Of a DNA stretch of 64,000 bases, positions 24,590 through 33,283 are shown in pieces. A model generated the notes under the pieces. It had not been told where the DNA came from. It made no database searches and worked only from the letters and a program-made list of their open reading frames with translations. This stretch comes from Orlajensenia flava (GTDB taxonomy: Bacteria; Actinomycetota; Actinomycetes; Actinomycetales; Microbacteriaceae), in contig NZ_SSSN01000009.1 in assembly GCF_004801905.1 (NCBI RefSeq), forward strand, positions 124,001 to 188,000, read 5' to 3'. The first letter of the stretch is position 1; the number at the start of each line of letters is the position of its first letter. Position numbers and translations under genes: made by a program.

Positions 24590-26250
24590 TTCGTTCTCCT
24601 CCTTGAGACCCGGGCCACCGGCTCAACCAGCCGTGACGTGTGCTGCGGAAGGGTTCCTTCCGCAGCAGGGGCGTCGACGGCTTCCGAGTAGGCATCCGCC
24701 AGGCGGTTGGCGCAGCCCGGGCCGGCTTCGGCGCCGAACACGTAGAGGTCGGGTCGCACCAACACCGCATCGGCACCGATCTGCTCGAACCACTCGGCAT
24801 ACGTTCCGCGGGCATCGTGGAAGGCCGAGACATCCGCCGAGCCGGGAAAGGCGGGGTCGAAGCACACCGCGACGACACCGAGTGACCGCAAGCGGTCGAT
24901 CTCCTGCTCCGTCAAGCGCTGCGCGTCTTCGGCTGACCGCACGATGAGCGCGGCGGGACCGAACACATCGTCGAAGCGAACGTCGGCGCGATCTTCGACA
25001 TCGACCCGCCCCTGCCAGGAGAGATAACCTCCCTGGTCGCCGCGATGCAGTCCGGCGCCCAGCCGCGGCCGCGGCGGAGGCTCGGGGTCGCGGCCGGAGG
25101 CGAGAGCGGCGATCATGGCGGCGTCGCGCTGGGCGGCCTCATCGTGATCGATGATGCAGATGATCTTGCCGAGCGAGATCGAGAAGTCGATGAAGTCGGA
25201 CACGTGAACCGCTCGCTCCGAGCCATACGTGTCCAGCACCGCGTCGGCGAGAACGCCCTTGAGCACGAGGTCGAGCTTCCAGGTGAGGTTCAGGCAATCC
25301 CGCAATCCGGCGGCGAGGCCCTGGCCGGCGAACGGCGGCATCTGGTGCACCGCGTCTCCCACGAGCAGCACTCGGTCTCTGCGGAACTCCGATGCCCAGC
25401 CGGAGGCGAACGTGTACACGACACCCCGCTCGATCTGGGCGTTGTCCGGGGTGACATCGAACGGCCTCAGCAACTCCCAGATGCGTTCCGGCCGGGTCAG
25501 CTCCTCGTTCGTTTCCCCTTCGAGCCGCATGAACTCCCACCGCCGGCGTCCCGGGCCCGCGGGAACGACCGTGGTCGGACGAACTGGGTCGGCCACTTGC
25601 TTGGCGATGGTCAGCTTCTCCATGCCCTCGCCGGGAATGACGTCGACGACCAGCCAGTCGAAGAAGTATCCGAGATCGGTCCACTCGATGCCGAGATGAC
25701 GACGAGTCGCGCTGTTCGCACCGTCGGCCGCGATGACGTAGCGTGCTCGGAACGTCTCGCCCTCACCGGAGACGGTCACGCCCTGCTCGTCCTGGGTCTC
25801 CACCGTCGCGTGGAACCCGCGCAGGAGGGTGACGCCGGCGCAGTCGCCGAGTGCCGCCTCGAGATGACGTTCGAGTGCCGGCTGGTTGTAGAAGTAGGTG
25901 TTGTTCCAGCCCGACGTGTCGTAGCCGCGCCAGTCGACCAGATGGAGGGTCTCTCCCGCGGCGTTCACCCAGACGTAGAGATCGTCGTAGGGCTCGACCG
26001 CATCCGGAATCGAGTCCACGGGCATGCCGACGCCCTGCAGCACACGGGCGATCTCCGCGTCGTGGGCGACCGCCCGAGGCAGCGGGTAGGTCTCCTCCTT
26101 GCGTTCGAGCACCAGGACGGCGTGTCCCCTCCGCCCGAGCATGAGCGCCGCCATCTTGCCGACCGGTCCGCCGCCTACCACGATGACGTCGTAGTCGATG
26201 CCGTCGTGATCGATGCCGTTCTGTCCGGTCTCCTGTGATGCGGGTGCCAT
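24586..26250 (-). CDS. FAD-dependent aromatic hydroxylase (MhpA/PheA-like)
   Basis: A 554-residue group A flavin monooxygenase of the 3-(3-hydroxyphenyl)propionate hydroxylase type. It has VVGGGPVGKMAALMLGRRG near residue 24 for FAD, the AADGANSATRRHLGIEW region near 180, GDAVHQMPPFAGQGLAAGLRD near 290 and the C-terminal thioredoxin-like domain common to this subgroup. It should add a hydroxyl group ortho to an existing one, giving a catechol for the VOC dioxygenase of the same operon. ATG 26250 is preferred, with AAGGAA upstream; ATG 26268 would add six residues. It lies 4 bases after the GntR gene and overlaps the small downstream gene by 4 bases. Confidence 0.85.
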   Translation of the reverse strand: MAPASQETGQNGIDHDGIDYDVIVVGGGPVGKMAALMLGRRGHAVLVLERKEETYPLPRAVAHDAEIARVLQGVGMPVDSIPDAVEPYDDLYVWVNAAGETLHLVDWRGYDTSGWNNTYFYNQPALERHLEAALGDCAGVTLLRGFHATVETQDEQGVTVSGEGETFRARYVIAADGANSATRRHLGIEWTDLGYFFDWLVVDVIPGEGMEKLTIAKQVADPVRPTTVVPAGPGRRRWEFMRLEGETNEELTRPERIWELLRPFDVTPDNAQIERGVVYTFASGWASEFRRDRVLLVGDAVHQMPPFAGQGLAAGLRDCLNLTWKLDLVLKGVLADAVLDTYGSERAVHVSDFIDFSISLGKIICIIDHDEAAQRDAAMIAALASGRDPEPPPRPRLGAGLHRGDQGGYLSWQGRVDVEDRADVRFDDVFGPAALIVRSAEDAQRLTEQEIDRLRSLGVVAVCFDPAFPGSADVSAFHDARGTYAEWFEQIGADAVLVRPDLYVFGAEAGPGCANRLADAYSEAVDAPAAEGTLPQHTSRLVEPVARVSRRRTK

Positions 26251-26254
26251 TGGG

Positions 26255-27013
26255 TCAGTTCCTTCCATGCGGGGATCCGTCCCTGTGCTCGACCAGGAAT
26301 CGGGAAAGGCGCGGACGCCGATCATCCGACATCTCCGCGAGGACGGCCTCCAGAGTTCGAGTGAGATGAGACACGAGGAGGCGAGCGCAGGTGTCGGTGT
26401 CCTTGGATATCGCTGCCTGCAGCATCTCGCGATGCTCAGCTTGCGAGACGGCGAGTCGCTCTGATGAGGCCCCCCCGAGGTCGTCGACGTCGGCGTGCAG
26501 ATATCGGAGGCGGTATCGCTCGGAGTGGTCCCACAGTTCAGCGAGCAGCTTGCCCACTCGATCACCTGCGTGGGCAGCCAGACCGAGATGGAACAATCGG
26601 TGGTTGTCCCGGAAGTCCATCATGTCAACGTGCGCAAGGGCGTCGTCCATGCCCGAGACGAACGACTCGAGTCGGATGTTCTCCGCCTCTCCCAGTTGCG
26701 GGATGGTCGATCGGATCGCCAAGGGCTCGATCGAGATGCGGAGGGCGTAGATCTCGTCAAAGTCGCGAAGATCGAGGCTGGTCACCTTCAATCGCCGGTT
26801 GAAGTCTCCGGCTACGAGCCCGTCGGACGCGAGTTGGCGCAGGGCTTCCCGCAGCGGCGTGCGGCTGATCTGCAACGCGGACGCGAGCGATACCTGCGAC
26901 AGGACGGTGCCGGGCGGAATGGTCCCGTCGAGGATCTCTCCGCGCAGCGTCCGGTAGGCGAACGCAACCGCATCCGCCGACGGCTCGCCCGTACCGCGCT
27001 GACGACGCTCCAT
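26255..27013 (-). CDS. GntR family (FCD-type) transcriptional regulator
   Basis: A 252-residue GntR/FCD regulator. The winged helix has PPGTVLSQVSLASALQISRTP followed by LREALRQLASDGLV (about residues 35-70). A helical FCD domain follows, with acidic and His residues around DFRDNHRLFHLGLAAHAG near 138 and AEHREMLQAAISKD near 193 that would bind a metal and an acid effector. It lies inside the meta-cleavage module, overlapping the FAH stop by 1 base. It probably regulates the promoter upstream of the VOC dioxygenase gene. Confidence 0.83.
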   Translation of the reverse strand: MERRQRGTGEPSADAVAFAYRTLRGEILDGTIPPGTVLSQVSLASALQISRTPLREALRQLASDGLVAGDFNRRLKVTSLDLRDFDEIYALRISIEPLAIRSTIPQLGEAENIRLESFVSGMDDALAHVDMMDFRDNHRLFHLGLAAHAGDRVGKLLAELWDHSERYRLRYLHADVDDLGGASSERLAVSQAEHREMLQAAISKDTDTCARLLVSHLTRTLEAVLAEMSDDRRPRLSRFLVEHRDGSPHGRN

Positions 27014-27888
27014 CAGTCGGTGATCTTCTGGGTGATGGGGTAGAGCTGGTCGATGCCGGTGTGCAAGGTGCTGCCGGCCGCCAGGAACTCCTGGGGGTCG
27101 CGGCCGAGGCCCACTCCCGATGGCGTGCCGGTGAAGATCAGGTCTCCAGCGCGCAGTTCGACGACGTCACTGAGTCGGGCGATGATGGCCGGAACGGAGA
27201 ACACCATGTCGGCCGTCGTGCCATCTTGGAGTACGCGTTCCTCACCGCCCTCCACGGTGACGGTGCTGTGCACGCGCAGCGAGTCGCGATGCTCGACTGC
27301 CGAGAGCGGCAGTACCGGACCGACCGGGGCGAAGCCGGCGAATGACTTGCCGAGACTGAACTGAGCGGGCTTTCCCCGTGATTGCACCGTGCGATCGCTG
27401 AGATCCTGACCGACCGCCAACCCCGCGACGTGGTCCCAGGCGTCGGCCTCGTCGATGGAACGGCCGGACCGGCCCATGACCACCACCAACTCGGCCTCCC
27501 AGTCCATCGTCGGTCCGGTGAGCGCTACCTCGGTGACGGCTCCCGCGAGGCTCGAGCCGAACTTCGTGAAGACGATCAGGTTCTCGGGCAATTCCATCCG
27601 CGCCTCTGCGGCATGATCGGCATAGTTGAGGCCGATGGCGAAGATCTGGCTCGGCGTGGGGACAGGAGTCAGAAGCTCATCGGGGGCGAAGGCACGCCGA
27701 GGCGAGGATGAGAGATCGGCCTGACGCAGCCACGTGGAGAAGTCGTCCCACCTCTCGTAGGCATCCGCGGGCGCCGGGCCGAATCGGCCACCACTCACCT
27801 CGGCGACGTCGATCGCTTCGGCGGCATCGGTTTCGTCGGTGAGCAGACTGAGCCGCCCGCTCACGTTGGCGATGAACATCGAGTTCAC
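27013..27888 (-). CDS. fumarylacetoacetate hydrolase family protein
   Basis: A 291-residue FAH-family hydrolase distinct from the one at 12.3 kb. Core motifs are IGLNYADHAAEA near residue 86, the acidic DWEAELVVVMG near 125, AVGQDLSDR near 155, and AGDLIFTGTPSGVG near 260. These enzymes hydrolyse or decarboxylate the products of meta ring cleavage, or hydrate them. The GTG at 27888 overlaps the VOC stop as GTGA and has CCGGAG five bases upstream, so it is preferred over the ATG at 27879. It belongs with the MhpA-like hydroxylase and the VOC dioxygenase. Confidence 0.82.
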   Translation of the reverse strand: MNSMFIANVSGRLSLLTDETDAAEAIDVAEVSGGRFGPAPADAYERWDDFSTWLRQADLSSSPRRAFAPDELLTPVPTPSQIFAIGLNYADHAAEARMELPENLIVFTKFGSSLAGAVTEVALTGPTMDWEAELVVVMGRSGRSIDEADAWDHVAGLAVGQDLSDRTVQSRGKPAQFSLGKSFAGFAPVGPVLPLSAVEHRDSLRVHSTVTVEGGEERVLQDGTTADMVFSVPAIIARLSDVVELRAGDLIFTGTPSGVGLGRDPQEFLAAGSTLHTGIDQLYPITQKITD

Positions 27889-28496
27889 CAGAACTCCGGA
27901 AGGTAGACCTCGGGAATGACGTCGGGCAGGTACTCCCCGGCCGTCGCCCTGCCGTGGATCTCCTCGAACGTCAGCCCCGACCTCCGCGCAGCCGACACCT
28001 GAGCCGGATCGAAGTGGACGCCGATCGGGTTCGCATCGAACTCCGCCGAGGCCCACATGAACTCCTTGGACTTCGCCCAATCCCCGAACACGTCGACCTG
28101 GATCTCCACACCGTTGCCCTCGGGATCCTGGTAGTACATCGACATCGTCATGCCGTGGTCGAGATTGAGGAACGGGTGGATGCCTTCTGCAGCGAGTCGC
28201 TCGTAGTTGTCGATCCACTGCGAGAAGCTGCGGTACTCGAAGGCCGTGTGATGCAGTCCTATCGTGTGGCCCTTATCATCCGGCTCCTTGAGATCGGGCA
28301 GGGCGAGAAGGGCGATGCGGTGATTCGCCTCGTCGTTGGTCAGCCATGCCGCGCCGGGGCCGTGATAGACCGGCTCGAGACCGGCGACGTTCTCGTAGAA
28401 CGAGACCATCTCGTCGAGCTTCCGCGTGGCCAGAGTCGTGTGATGGAATTTCGGTCGGGTTATCGGACGCGGCCGGCGGCGACGACTCTCGGTCAT
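27885..28496 (-). CDS. VOC family extradiol ring-cleavage dioxygenase
   Basis: A 203-residue VOC protein similar to catechol 2,3-dioxygenase/biphenyldiol dioxygenases. Likely iron ligands are His in KFHHTTLATR near residue 18, His in IGLHHTAFEYR near 80 and Glu in GNGVEIQVD near 128. It is shorter than two-domain catechol 2,3-dioxygenases (about 300 residues) and matches the single-module group. It is the first gene of the upstream half of the aromatic locus, with ribosome binding site AAGGGAG and a promoter-like pair 27-55 bases upstream. It probably opens a catechol made by the MhpA-like enzyme. Confidence 0.82.
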   Translation of the reverse strand: MTESRRRRPRPITRPKFHHTTLATRKLDEMVSFYENVAGLEPVYHGPGAAWLTNDEANHRIALLALPDLKEPDDKGHTIGLHHTAFEYRSFSQWIDNYERLAAEGIHPFLNLDHGMTMSMYYQDPEGNGVEIQVDVFGDWAKSKEFMWASAEFDANPIGVHFDPAQVSAARRSGLTFEEIHGRATAGEYLPDVIPEVYLPEFW

Positions 28497-28522
28497 GTGC
28501 ACTCCCTTGTTGCATTTCGGCA

Positions 28523-28551
28523 AAGGTAACAAGCCACCCGATTTCTGTCTA
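28523..28551 (-). promoter_or_regulatory. candidate sigma-70-type promoter of the VOC dioxygenase operon
   Basis: On the minus strand TAGACA (28546-28551) is followed after 17 bases by TACCTT (28523-28528). The distance to the AAGGGAG ribosome binding site and ATG at 28496 is appropriate. The palindrome at 28566-28577 lies just upstream. This is a pattern match only. Confidence 0.4.
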
Positions 28552-28565
28552 CATTTTTCGCGCAA

Positions 28566-28577
28566 TCTGCATGCAGA
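28566..28577. promoter_or_regulatory. palindromic candidate operator between divergent genes
   Basis: TCTGCATGCAGA is a perfect 12-base palindrome in the divergent gap between the VOC dioxygenase gene and the DUF1772 gene. It sits just upstream of the predicted dioxygenase promoter. The GntR regulator of this operon is the natural candidate to bind it; this is inference. Confidence 0.4.
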
Positions 28578-28626
28578 AAAGCTACTGTGGGCGCAGCCCC
28601 GATGATCGTGGCGACAGGGAGGACGG

Positions 28627-29085
28627 ATGGAGACCATGCCCAGGCTGGCTGCTCTTCTGATGGTGGTACCGACGGCGATCTGGGCAGGCGCGATTTTCTT
28701 CTACGCTGTCGAGCGCGTCAACCTGTGGGCTCGCATGCCCCTCGATCAGTACGTCGTGGATTTCCGCCGATCGCTCTATCGCTCCGACCCGCTGCAGCCG
28801 ATCCTCGGAATTCTGGCAGTGATCGGATGCGTGGTGTTCGCGTTGACCACCGGTGGTGCCGCCTCCGCATGGGCGTGGAGCGGCGCCCTGCTGATCGTCG
28901 CCGTCATCGTGTTCTCGATCGCGCTTCCTGAGCGGATCAACTCCCAGTTCCGTCGGCGGCCCGAAGGAGAGGTGCCGCCGAACGCGGCGGAACTGCGTAG
29001 GCGCTGGCGCCTCTTCCACTTCATCCGGACCGTGCCGGCGATTGCGGCGCTGCTCTGCGTGGTACTCGCAACGACCTTCGCGTGA
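28627..29085 (+). CDS. DUF1772/anthrone-oxygenase-like membrane protein
   Basis: A 152-residue integral membrane protein with about four helices (near residues 8-28, 62-80, 84-102 and 133-150). Conserved features of the DUF1772 group are GAIFFYAVERVNLWARMP near residue 22, a central PERINSQFRR near 105 and RRWRLFHFIRT near 126. The family includes fungal anthrone oxygenases but most bacterial members are uncharacterised. ATG 28627 follows AGGGAGGA. It is divergent from the aromatic locus and shares its 130-base control region, so coregulation and a role with hydrophobic aromatics are possible. Confidence 0.72.
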   Translation: METMPRLAALLMVVPTAIWAGAIFFYAVERVNLWARMPLDQYVVDFRRSLYRSDPLQPILGILAVIGCVVFALTTGGAASAWAWSGALLIVAVIVFSIALPERINSQFRRRPEGEVPPNAAELRRRWRLFHFIRTVPAIAALLCVVLATTFA

Positions 29086-29185
29086 AAAACGCACTTCCTG
29101 GGAATCGGCCGGTACATGGTTCGGTGGTGAGCGCGGAGGGGCTCCTCGTGGCCTCACGCGATTGCCGCTCGCGACGACGGCCCCC

Positions 29186-29547
29186 GACGATCTCGGCATC
29201 CGTCGTTCCGCCGCTCGACGGCATCTCGAGGTCTAGCCCGGCGGCCAGACCGGCGACGCGGTCGTTCACTGCTCCGCCGTCCGAGACGACGAGCCCCTCG
29301 AACCCCAACTCGTCTCGCAAGAGGCGCGAGAGGAGCCACGGATCCTCCGAGGCGTGGACGCCGCTGATGCGGTTGGACGAGCACATCACCGTCCACGGCT
29401 GCGCCCCCGGACCACGCGGAAATCCCCGCAAGTAGATCTCCCGCAGCGGCCTCGGGTCGATGCCGGAGGAGACCCGGCCTTCTGATCGATGGTGAGGCCC
29501 TTCATGGCATCGCCGATGCTCGTCCGGGTGTCGGGAGTCTCGGTCAT
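29186..29547 (-). pseudogene. degraded GH3 beta-glucosidase
   Basis: The normal start is intact: GAGGGAGCACCGGC then ATG at 29547, encoding MTETPDTRTSIGDAMKGLTIDQKA, the usual N-terminus of GH3 beta-glucosidases. After about 24 codons the frame changes and, past a large internal loss, reads LREIYLRGFPRGPGAQPW, then MCSSNRISGVHASEDPWLL and FEGLVVSDGGAVNDRVAGLAAG. In intact enzymes the nucleophile Asp lies in the VSDW region, seen here as VSDGG. Similarity stops near 29186 at TTDAEIV. Most of an about 750-residue enzyme is missing. Nothing recognisable remains in 29086-29185 or 29548-29781. Confidence 0.75.
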
Positions 29548-29781
29548 GCCGGTGCTCCCTCGGTCGTCTCTTCCATCTCTAGCCGGAATGGCGGCTTTCC
29601 GTCGTCCCTTCATCAGTAGATCGAAGCCATGCGGTGCATCCGCCTGGGAATCGGTTGGCGGGCGCACGCGAGCACCGTGGTGGGTCACGACGGTTCGGCC
29701 CGCATCCACGACGTGGCGGCCCCGCGTCGCTGCTGCGCGCACGCGCTGGCATCCGCCCAAGCAGCGCTCCGTCCCCTCCGA

Positions 29782-31263
29782 TCAGCGCACGCCCCTCATG
29801 AGACGCAGCACCGGCTTCGCGATCACCAGCAGCAGCACGCCCACGGCGATCGCGATGGCGCCGAGAATTCCGAAGTACGGCACCTCGTTCTTCGTGTCGT
29901 AGAGGGTCGCGAGCTGGCCCGACAGCGCGGTTCCGAGTGCGACCGAGAGGAAGAACAGCGCGACCATCTGCGTCGTGAACGCCGAAGGCGCCAACTTGGT
30001 GGCGACCGAGAGGCCGACGGGTGAGAGCAGGAGTTCCGCGATCGTGAACACCAGGATGATTCCGGCGATGGCCAGCAGGGGGGTCGAGTTCGGCCCTCCT
30101 CCGGCGAACGGAAGGAACAACAGGAAGGCCACGCCCATGATCGCGGTGCCGAGTCCGAACTTCACCGGGGTGGATGGCTGCCGGTCGCCGAGCTTGGTCC
30201 AGATCGCCGCGAACACGCCCGACAGGATGATGATGAAGATCGGGTTTATCGACTGCACCCACGAGACCGGCATCTCCCACCCGAACAGGTTGCGGTCCAG
30301 CTTCTTGTCGGAGTAGATCGTGAGCACGGTGAACTGCTGCTGGTACAGCGACCAGAACGCCACGCTCGCGATGAACAGCGGGATGAACGCGAATACGCGG
30401 CTGCGTTCGGTCGCATCGATGCGGTGGCTCGACAGGATCACGACGAAGTACGCGACGGCCGCCACGATGATCAGTCCGATCACGATCAGCGCGAGGTTCT
30501 TCGCCGTGACCAAGCCGGTGAAGACGCACACGAGGATGACCAGCACGGCGGCGATCGCGATGCCGATCACGAGGGGCAACCGGTTGCGCGGGAGGGGATT
30601 CGCGACGCGGTGCGCGATCTTCGGAAGGTTCTTGCGCCCGATCGCGTACTGAACGAGACCAGCCGCCATGCCGACCGCGGCCAGCCCGAATCCCCAGTGG
30701 AAGCCGAGCGTGGTCTGCAGCAGACCGGTCAGGATCGGCCCGAAGAAGGCGCCCAGGTTGATGCCGAGGTAGAACAACGAGAATCCGGCATCCCGTCTCG
30801 GGTCGTCCGCGTGATACAGCGTGCCGACCACACTCGTCGCGTTCGCCTTCAGACCGCCCGAACCGATCGCGATGAGGATCAGACCGACGATGACGCCCGC
30901 GAACCCCGGCAGTAGGGCCAGCGAGATGTGCCCGAACATGATGACGACGGCGCTGATGAACAGCACCCGCTCGGGGCCGAGCAACCGGTCGGCCACCCAG
31001 GCGCCGAGGATGGTCGAGAGGTAGACACCGCCGCCGTATGCGCCGACGATGGCGGCAGCGGTGGCCTGCGGCACGCCGAGTCCGCCGCGGGACGCCGAGT
31101 AGTACAGGTAGATCAGCAGGATGCCCTGCATGCCGTAGAAGCTGAACCGCTCCCACATCTCGACGCCGAACACCGTGGCCAGCGGTCGGGGCTGGCCGAA
31201 GAAGCCGCGATCGAGCGTGCGGTCCACCGGTTCTTCGTCGACGGCGGGGGTTTCTGTGCTCAT
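29782..31263 (-). CDS. POT family proton-dependent oligopeptide transporter
   Basis: A 493-residue MFS-type POT/PTR2 peptide transporter with 12-14 hydrophobic helices. The POT signature region appears as GVEMWERFSFYGMQGILLIYL near residues 35-55 (E-x-x-E-R-like motif on helix 1), and the second signature as FYLGINLGAFFGPILTG near 160. It imports di- and tripeptides with protons across the cytoplasmic membrane. The start is ATG 31263; the frame extending to 31662 has no support. It is divergent from the SDR gene at 31415. Confidence 0.88.
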   Translation of the reverse strand: MSTETPAVDEEPVDRTLDRGFFGQPRPLATVFGVEMWERFSFYGMQGILLIYLYYSASRGGLGVPQATAAAIVGAYGGGVYLSTILGAWVADRLLGPERVLFISAVVIMFGHISLALLPGFAGVIVGLILIAIGSGGLKANATSVVGTLYHADDPRRDAGFSLFYLGINLGAFFGPILTGLLQTTLGFHWGFGLAAVGMAAGLVQYAIGRKNLPKIAHRVANPLPRNRLPLVIGIAIAAVLVILVCVFTGLVTAKNLALIVIGLIIVAAVAYFVVILSSHRIDATERSRVFAFIPLFIASVAFWSLYQQQFTVLTIYSDKKLDRNLFGWEMPVSWVQSINPIFIIILSGVFAAIWTKLGDRQPSTPVKFGLGTAIMGVAFLLFLPFAGGGPNSTPLLAIAGIILVFTIAELLLSPVGLSVATKLAPSAFTTQMVALFFLSVALGTALSGQLATLYDTKNEVPYFGILGAIAIAVGVLLLVIAKPVLRLMRGVR

Positions 31264-31414
31264 TCCCCCAGTGTGGCACCGGGTCTCGCGATCGTCCCGG
31301 AAAACTTCGGCGGGCGGATGGGGGCACCACCCCACGGCGGACCTTCGCAACCCCGGGGCGTGTTCGGCGGGGCGGGAGCAGACTGGACGTGGACGTTTCC
31401 ACGACGGAGGTTTC

Positions 31415-32245
31415 ATGAGCAAGGTCTGGTTCATCACGGGTGCATCCAAGGGCTTCGGCCGGGAGTGGGCGGAGGCGGCGCTCGAGCGCGGCGACCGGGT
31501 GGCCGCGACGGCGCGCGACGTGTCGGCGCTGGATGCGCTGGTCGAGAAGTACGGCGACGCCATCCTTCCCCTGCAGCTCGACGTGGACGATCGCGCCGCC
31601 GACTTCGCCGCTGTGCAGCAGGCGGCCGAGCACTTCGGAGCGCTCGACGTGGTGATCAACAACGCCGGCTACGGACACTTCGGCATGATCGAGGAGCTCA
31701 CCGAGCAAGAGGCGCGCGCCCAGCTCGAGACGAACGTCTTCGGAGCGCTGTGGGTGACACAGGCCGCGCTGCCGATCCTGCGCGAACAGGGATCGGGCCA
31801 CATCATTCAGATCTCGAGCATCGGCGGCATCAGCGCGTTCCCCGGCATCGGCGCCTACCACGCGTCGAAGTGGGCGCTCGAGGGATTCAGCCAGGCGCTC
31901 GCACAGGAGGTGGCCGGCTTCGGCATCCACGTGACTCTCGTGGAGCCCGGAGGCTACTCGACCGACTGGGCGGGCCCGTCCGCCAAGCGCTCCGACGAGA
32001 ACGACGCCTATTCCGCCGCCCACGAGGCGAGTCGCAACCGTCCGACGGCGACCGCCCGCCGCGGCGACCCGACCGCCACGCGCGGCGCCATGCTCACGGT
32101 CGTGGATGCCGAGAATCCCCCGCTGCGCATCTTCTTCGGCACCTCGCCGCTCGAGACCGCGACCAAGGACTACGAGGCGCGCCTCGCCCTCTGGAACGAG
32201 TGGCAGCCGGTGTCGATCGCGGCGTTCGGCGACCCCGAGAGCTGA
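31415..32245 (+). CDS. short-chain dehydrogenase/reductase
   Basis: A 276-residue SDR with TGASKGFGREWAEAAL (residues 8-23), NNAGYGHFGMIEE near 83, Ser in IQISSIGG near 135 and YHASK near 151. The GASKGFG form and the TNVFGALWVTQA segment are typical of the SDR group annotated as oxidoreductases of unknown substrate. Ribosome binding site ACGGAGG precedes ATG 31415. It is a single gene. Confidence 0.86.
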   Translation: MSKVWFITGASKGFGREWAEAALERGDRVAATARDVSALDALVEKYGDAILPLQLDVDDRAADFAAVQQAAEHFGALDVVINNAGYGHFGMIEELTEQEARAQLETNVFGALWVTQAALPILREQGSGHIIQISSIGGISAFPGIGAYHASKWALEGFSQALAQEVAGFGIHVTLVEPGGYSTDWAGPSAKRSDENDAYSAAHEASRNRPTATARRGDPTATRGAMLTVVDAENPPLRIFFGTSPLETATKDYEARLALWNEWQPVSIAAFGDPES

Positions 32246-32312
32246 GCAGGTCGACGCTGCATTCGTGCGTAGATTCCCTCCGCCACGCAACGGACACGCC
32301 TAGACTGCGGGC

Positions 32313-32753
32313 ATGGACAACATCGACCGCAGCATCCTCGACCGGTTGCGGCAGAACGCTCGCGCCGGCTACGGCGACATCGGCTCGGTCGTCGGGCTGT
32401 CCGCCTCCGCGGTGAAAAGACGGGTCGACCGGCTCGTCTCCGACGGGGTCATCCGGGGTTTCACCATCCATGTCGACCCCAACATCGACGGCGCGACCAC
32501 GGAGGCCTGGGTCGAGATCTTCTGTCGCGGAACCGTCTCGCCCGACGAACTGCAGCGCATCCTCTCGGGCGTCCCCGAGGTCGTCTACGCCGGCACTGTG
32601 ACGGGCAGCGCGGATGCCGTCGTGCAGATGCGCTCGCGTGACATCGCGAGCCTCGAGGCCGCACTCGAGAAGGTGCGCCTCGCGCCCAACGTCGACCACA
32701 CGCGCAGCGCCATCGTGCTCACCCGCCTTGTGCAGCGCTCCCCCGACGAGTGA
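32313..32753 (+). CDS. Lrp/AsnC family transcriptional regulator
   Basis: A 146-residue Lrp/AsnC regulator. The N-terminal helix-turn-helix reads DRSILDRLRQNARAGYGDIG followed by VVGLSASAVKRRVDRLVSDG (about residues 4-47). The C-terminal RAM domain forms the ligand-binding ferredoxin-like fold (about 60-140), with the VYAGTVTGSADAVVQMRS segment. Such proteins sense amino acids. Possible targets nearby are the SDR gene upstream, but no operator was identified. Confidence 0.84.
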   Translation: MDNIDRSILDRLRQNARAGYGDIGSVVGLSASAVKRRVDRLVSDGVIRGFTIHVDPNIDGATTEAWVEIFCRGTVSPDELQRILSGVPEVVYAGTVTGSADAVVQMRSRDIASLEAALEKVRLAPNVDHTRSAIVLTRLVQRSPDE

Positions 32754-32794
32754 TGCGCGTGCGATGCGCACATTTTTCCGCTTCTGTCGGCCAT

Positions 32795-32856
32795 GTGAAG
32801 GCGGCGCGATCGGCCTCTTCGCGTGATTCCGGGCCAGGCGGCGTAGGCGCCTTCAC
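32795..32856. repeat. inverted repeat between asnC-like and gntR-like genes
   Basis: GTGAAGGCG (32795-32803) and CGCCTTCAC (32848-32856) are perfect complements 44 bases apart in the gap between the two regulators. It could be a terminator stem or an operator of the downstream GntR gene. No T-run follows. Confidence 0.4.
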
Positions 32857-32895
32857 GCGGACGTCGGCTCGCCTTCATATGGCAGGGCGGGGCGC

Positions 32896-33258
32896 ATGAA
32901 GAGGTTCTCGATCGACCCGCACGCGGGCGAGCCGCCGTTCGAGCAGCTGCGCCGCCAGGTGATCGACGGTGTGAGGTCCGGTGAACTGGTCGCCGGAGAG
33001 CGGATGCCCACCGTCCGCGGGCTCGCGACCGACCTCGGGCTGGCCGCGAACACCGTGGCCAAGGCCTATCGAGCGCTCGAGGCCGACGGGGTGATCGTGA
33101 CCGGCGGACGGGCAGGATCGGTGATCGCCGCCACGGGCGATGTGACGCACCGGCAGGCGCAGGCCGCGGCGCTCGCGTTCGCCACCCGCATCCGGGAGTT
33201 GGGGATCGACGACGACGAGGCCGCGGCGCTCGTCGCTGCGGCCCTTCGGGCGCGCTGA
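32896..33258 (+). CDS. GntR family (YtrA-like) transcriptional regulator
   Basis: A 120-residue short GntR regulator of the YtrA subfamily. It consists of the winged helix with GELVAGERMPTVRGLATDLGLAANTVAKAYRALEADG-type wording (split here: MPTVRGLATDLGLAANT, then VAKAYRALEADGVIV) and a short C-terminal helical pair instead of a large effector domain. YtrA regulators often control ABC transporters, but none is adjacent. It is followed by palindromic element copy 2. Confidence 0.85.
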   Translation: MKRFSIDPHAGEPPFEQLRRQVIDGVRSGELVAGERMPTVRGLATDLGLAANTVAKAYRALEADGVIVTGGRAGSVIAATGDVTHRQAQAAALAFATRIRELGIDDDEAAALVAAALRAR

Positions 33259-33283
33259 GCGAGCAGCACGCGACGAATGCGCG

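Noticed and set aside
29579-32290. Minus-strand open frame of 903 codons
   Set aside because: It crosses the POT transporter in another frame and shows no domain; the transporter frame has all family motifs.
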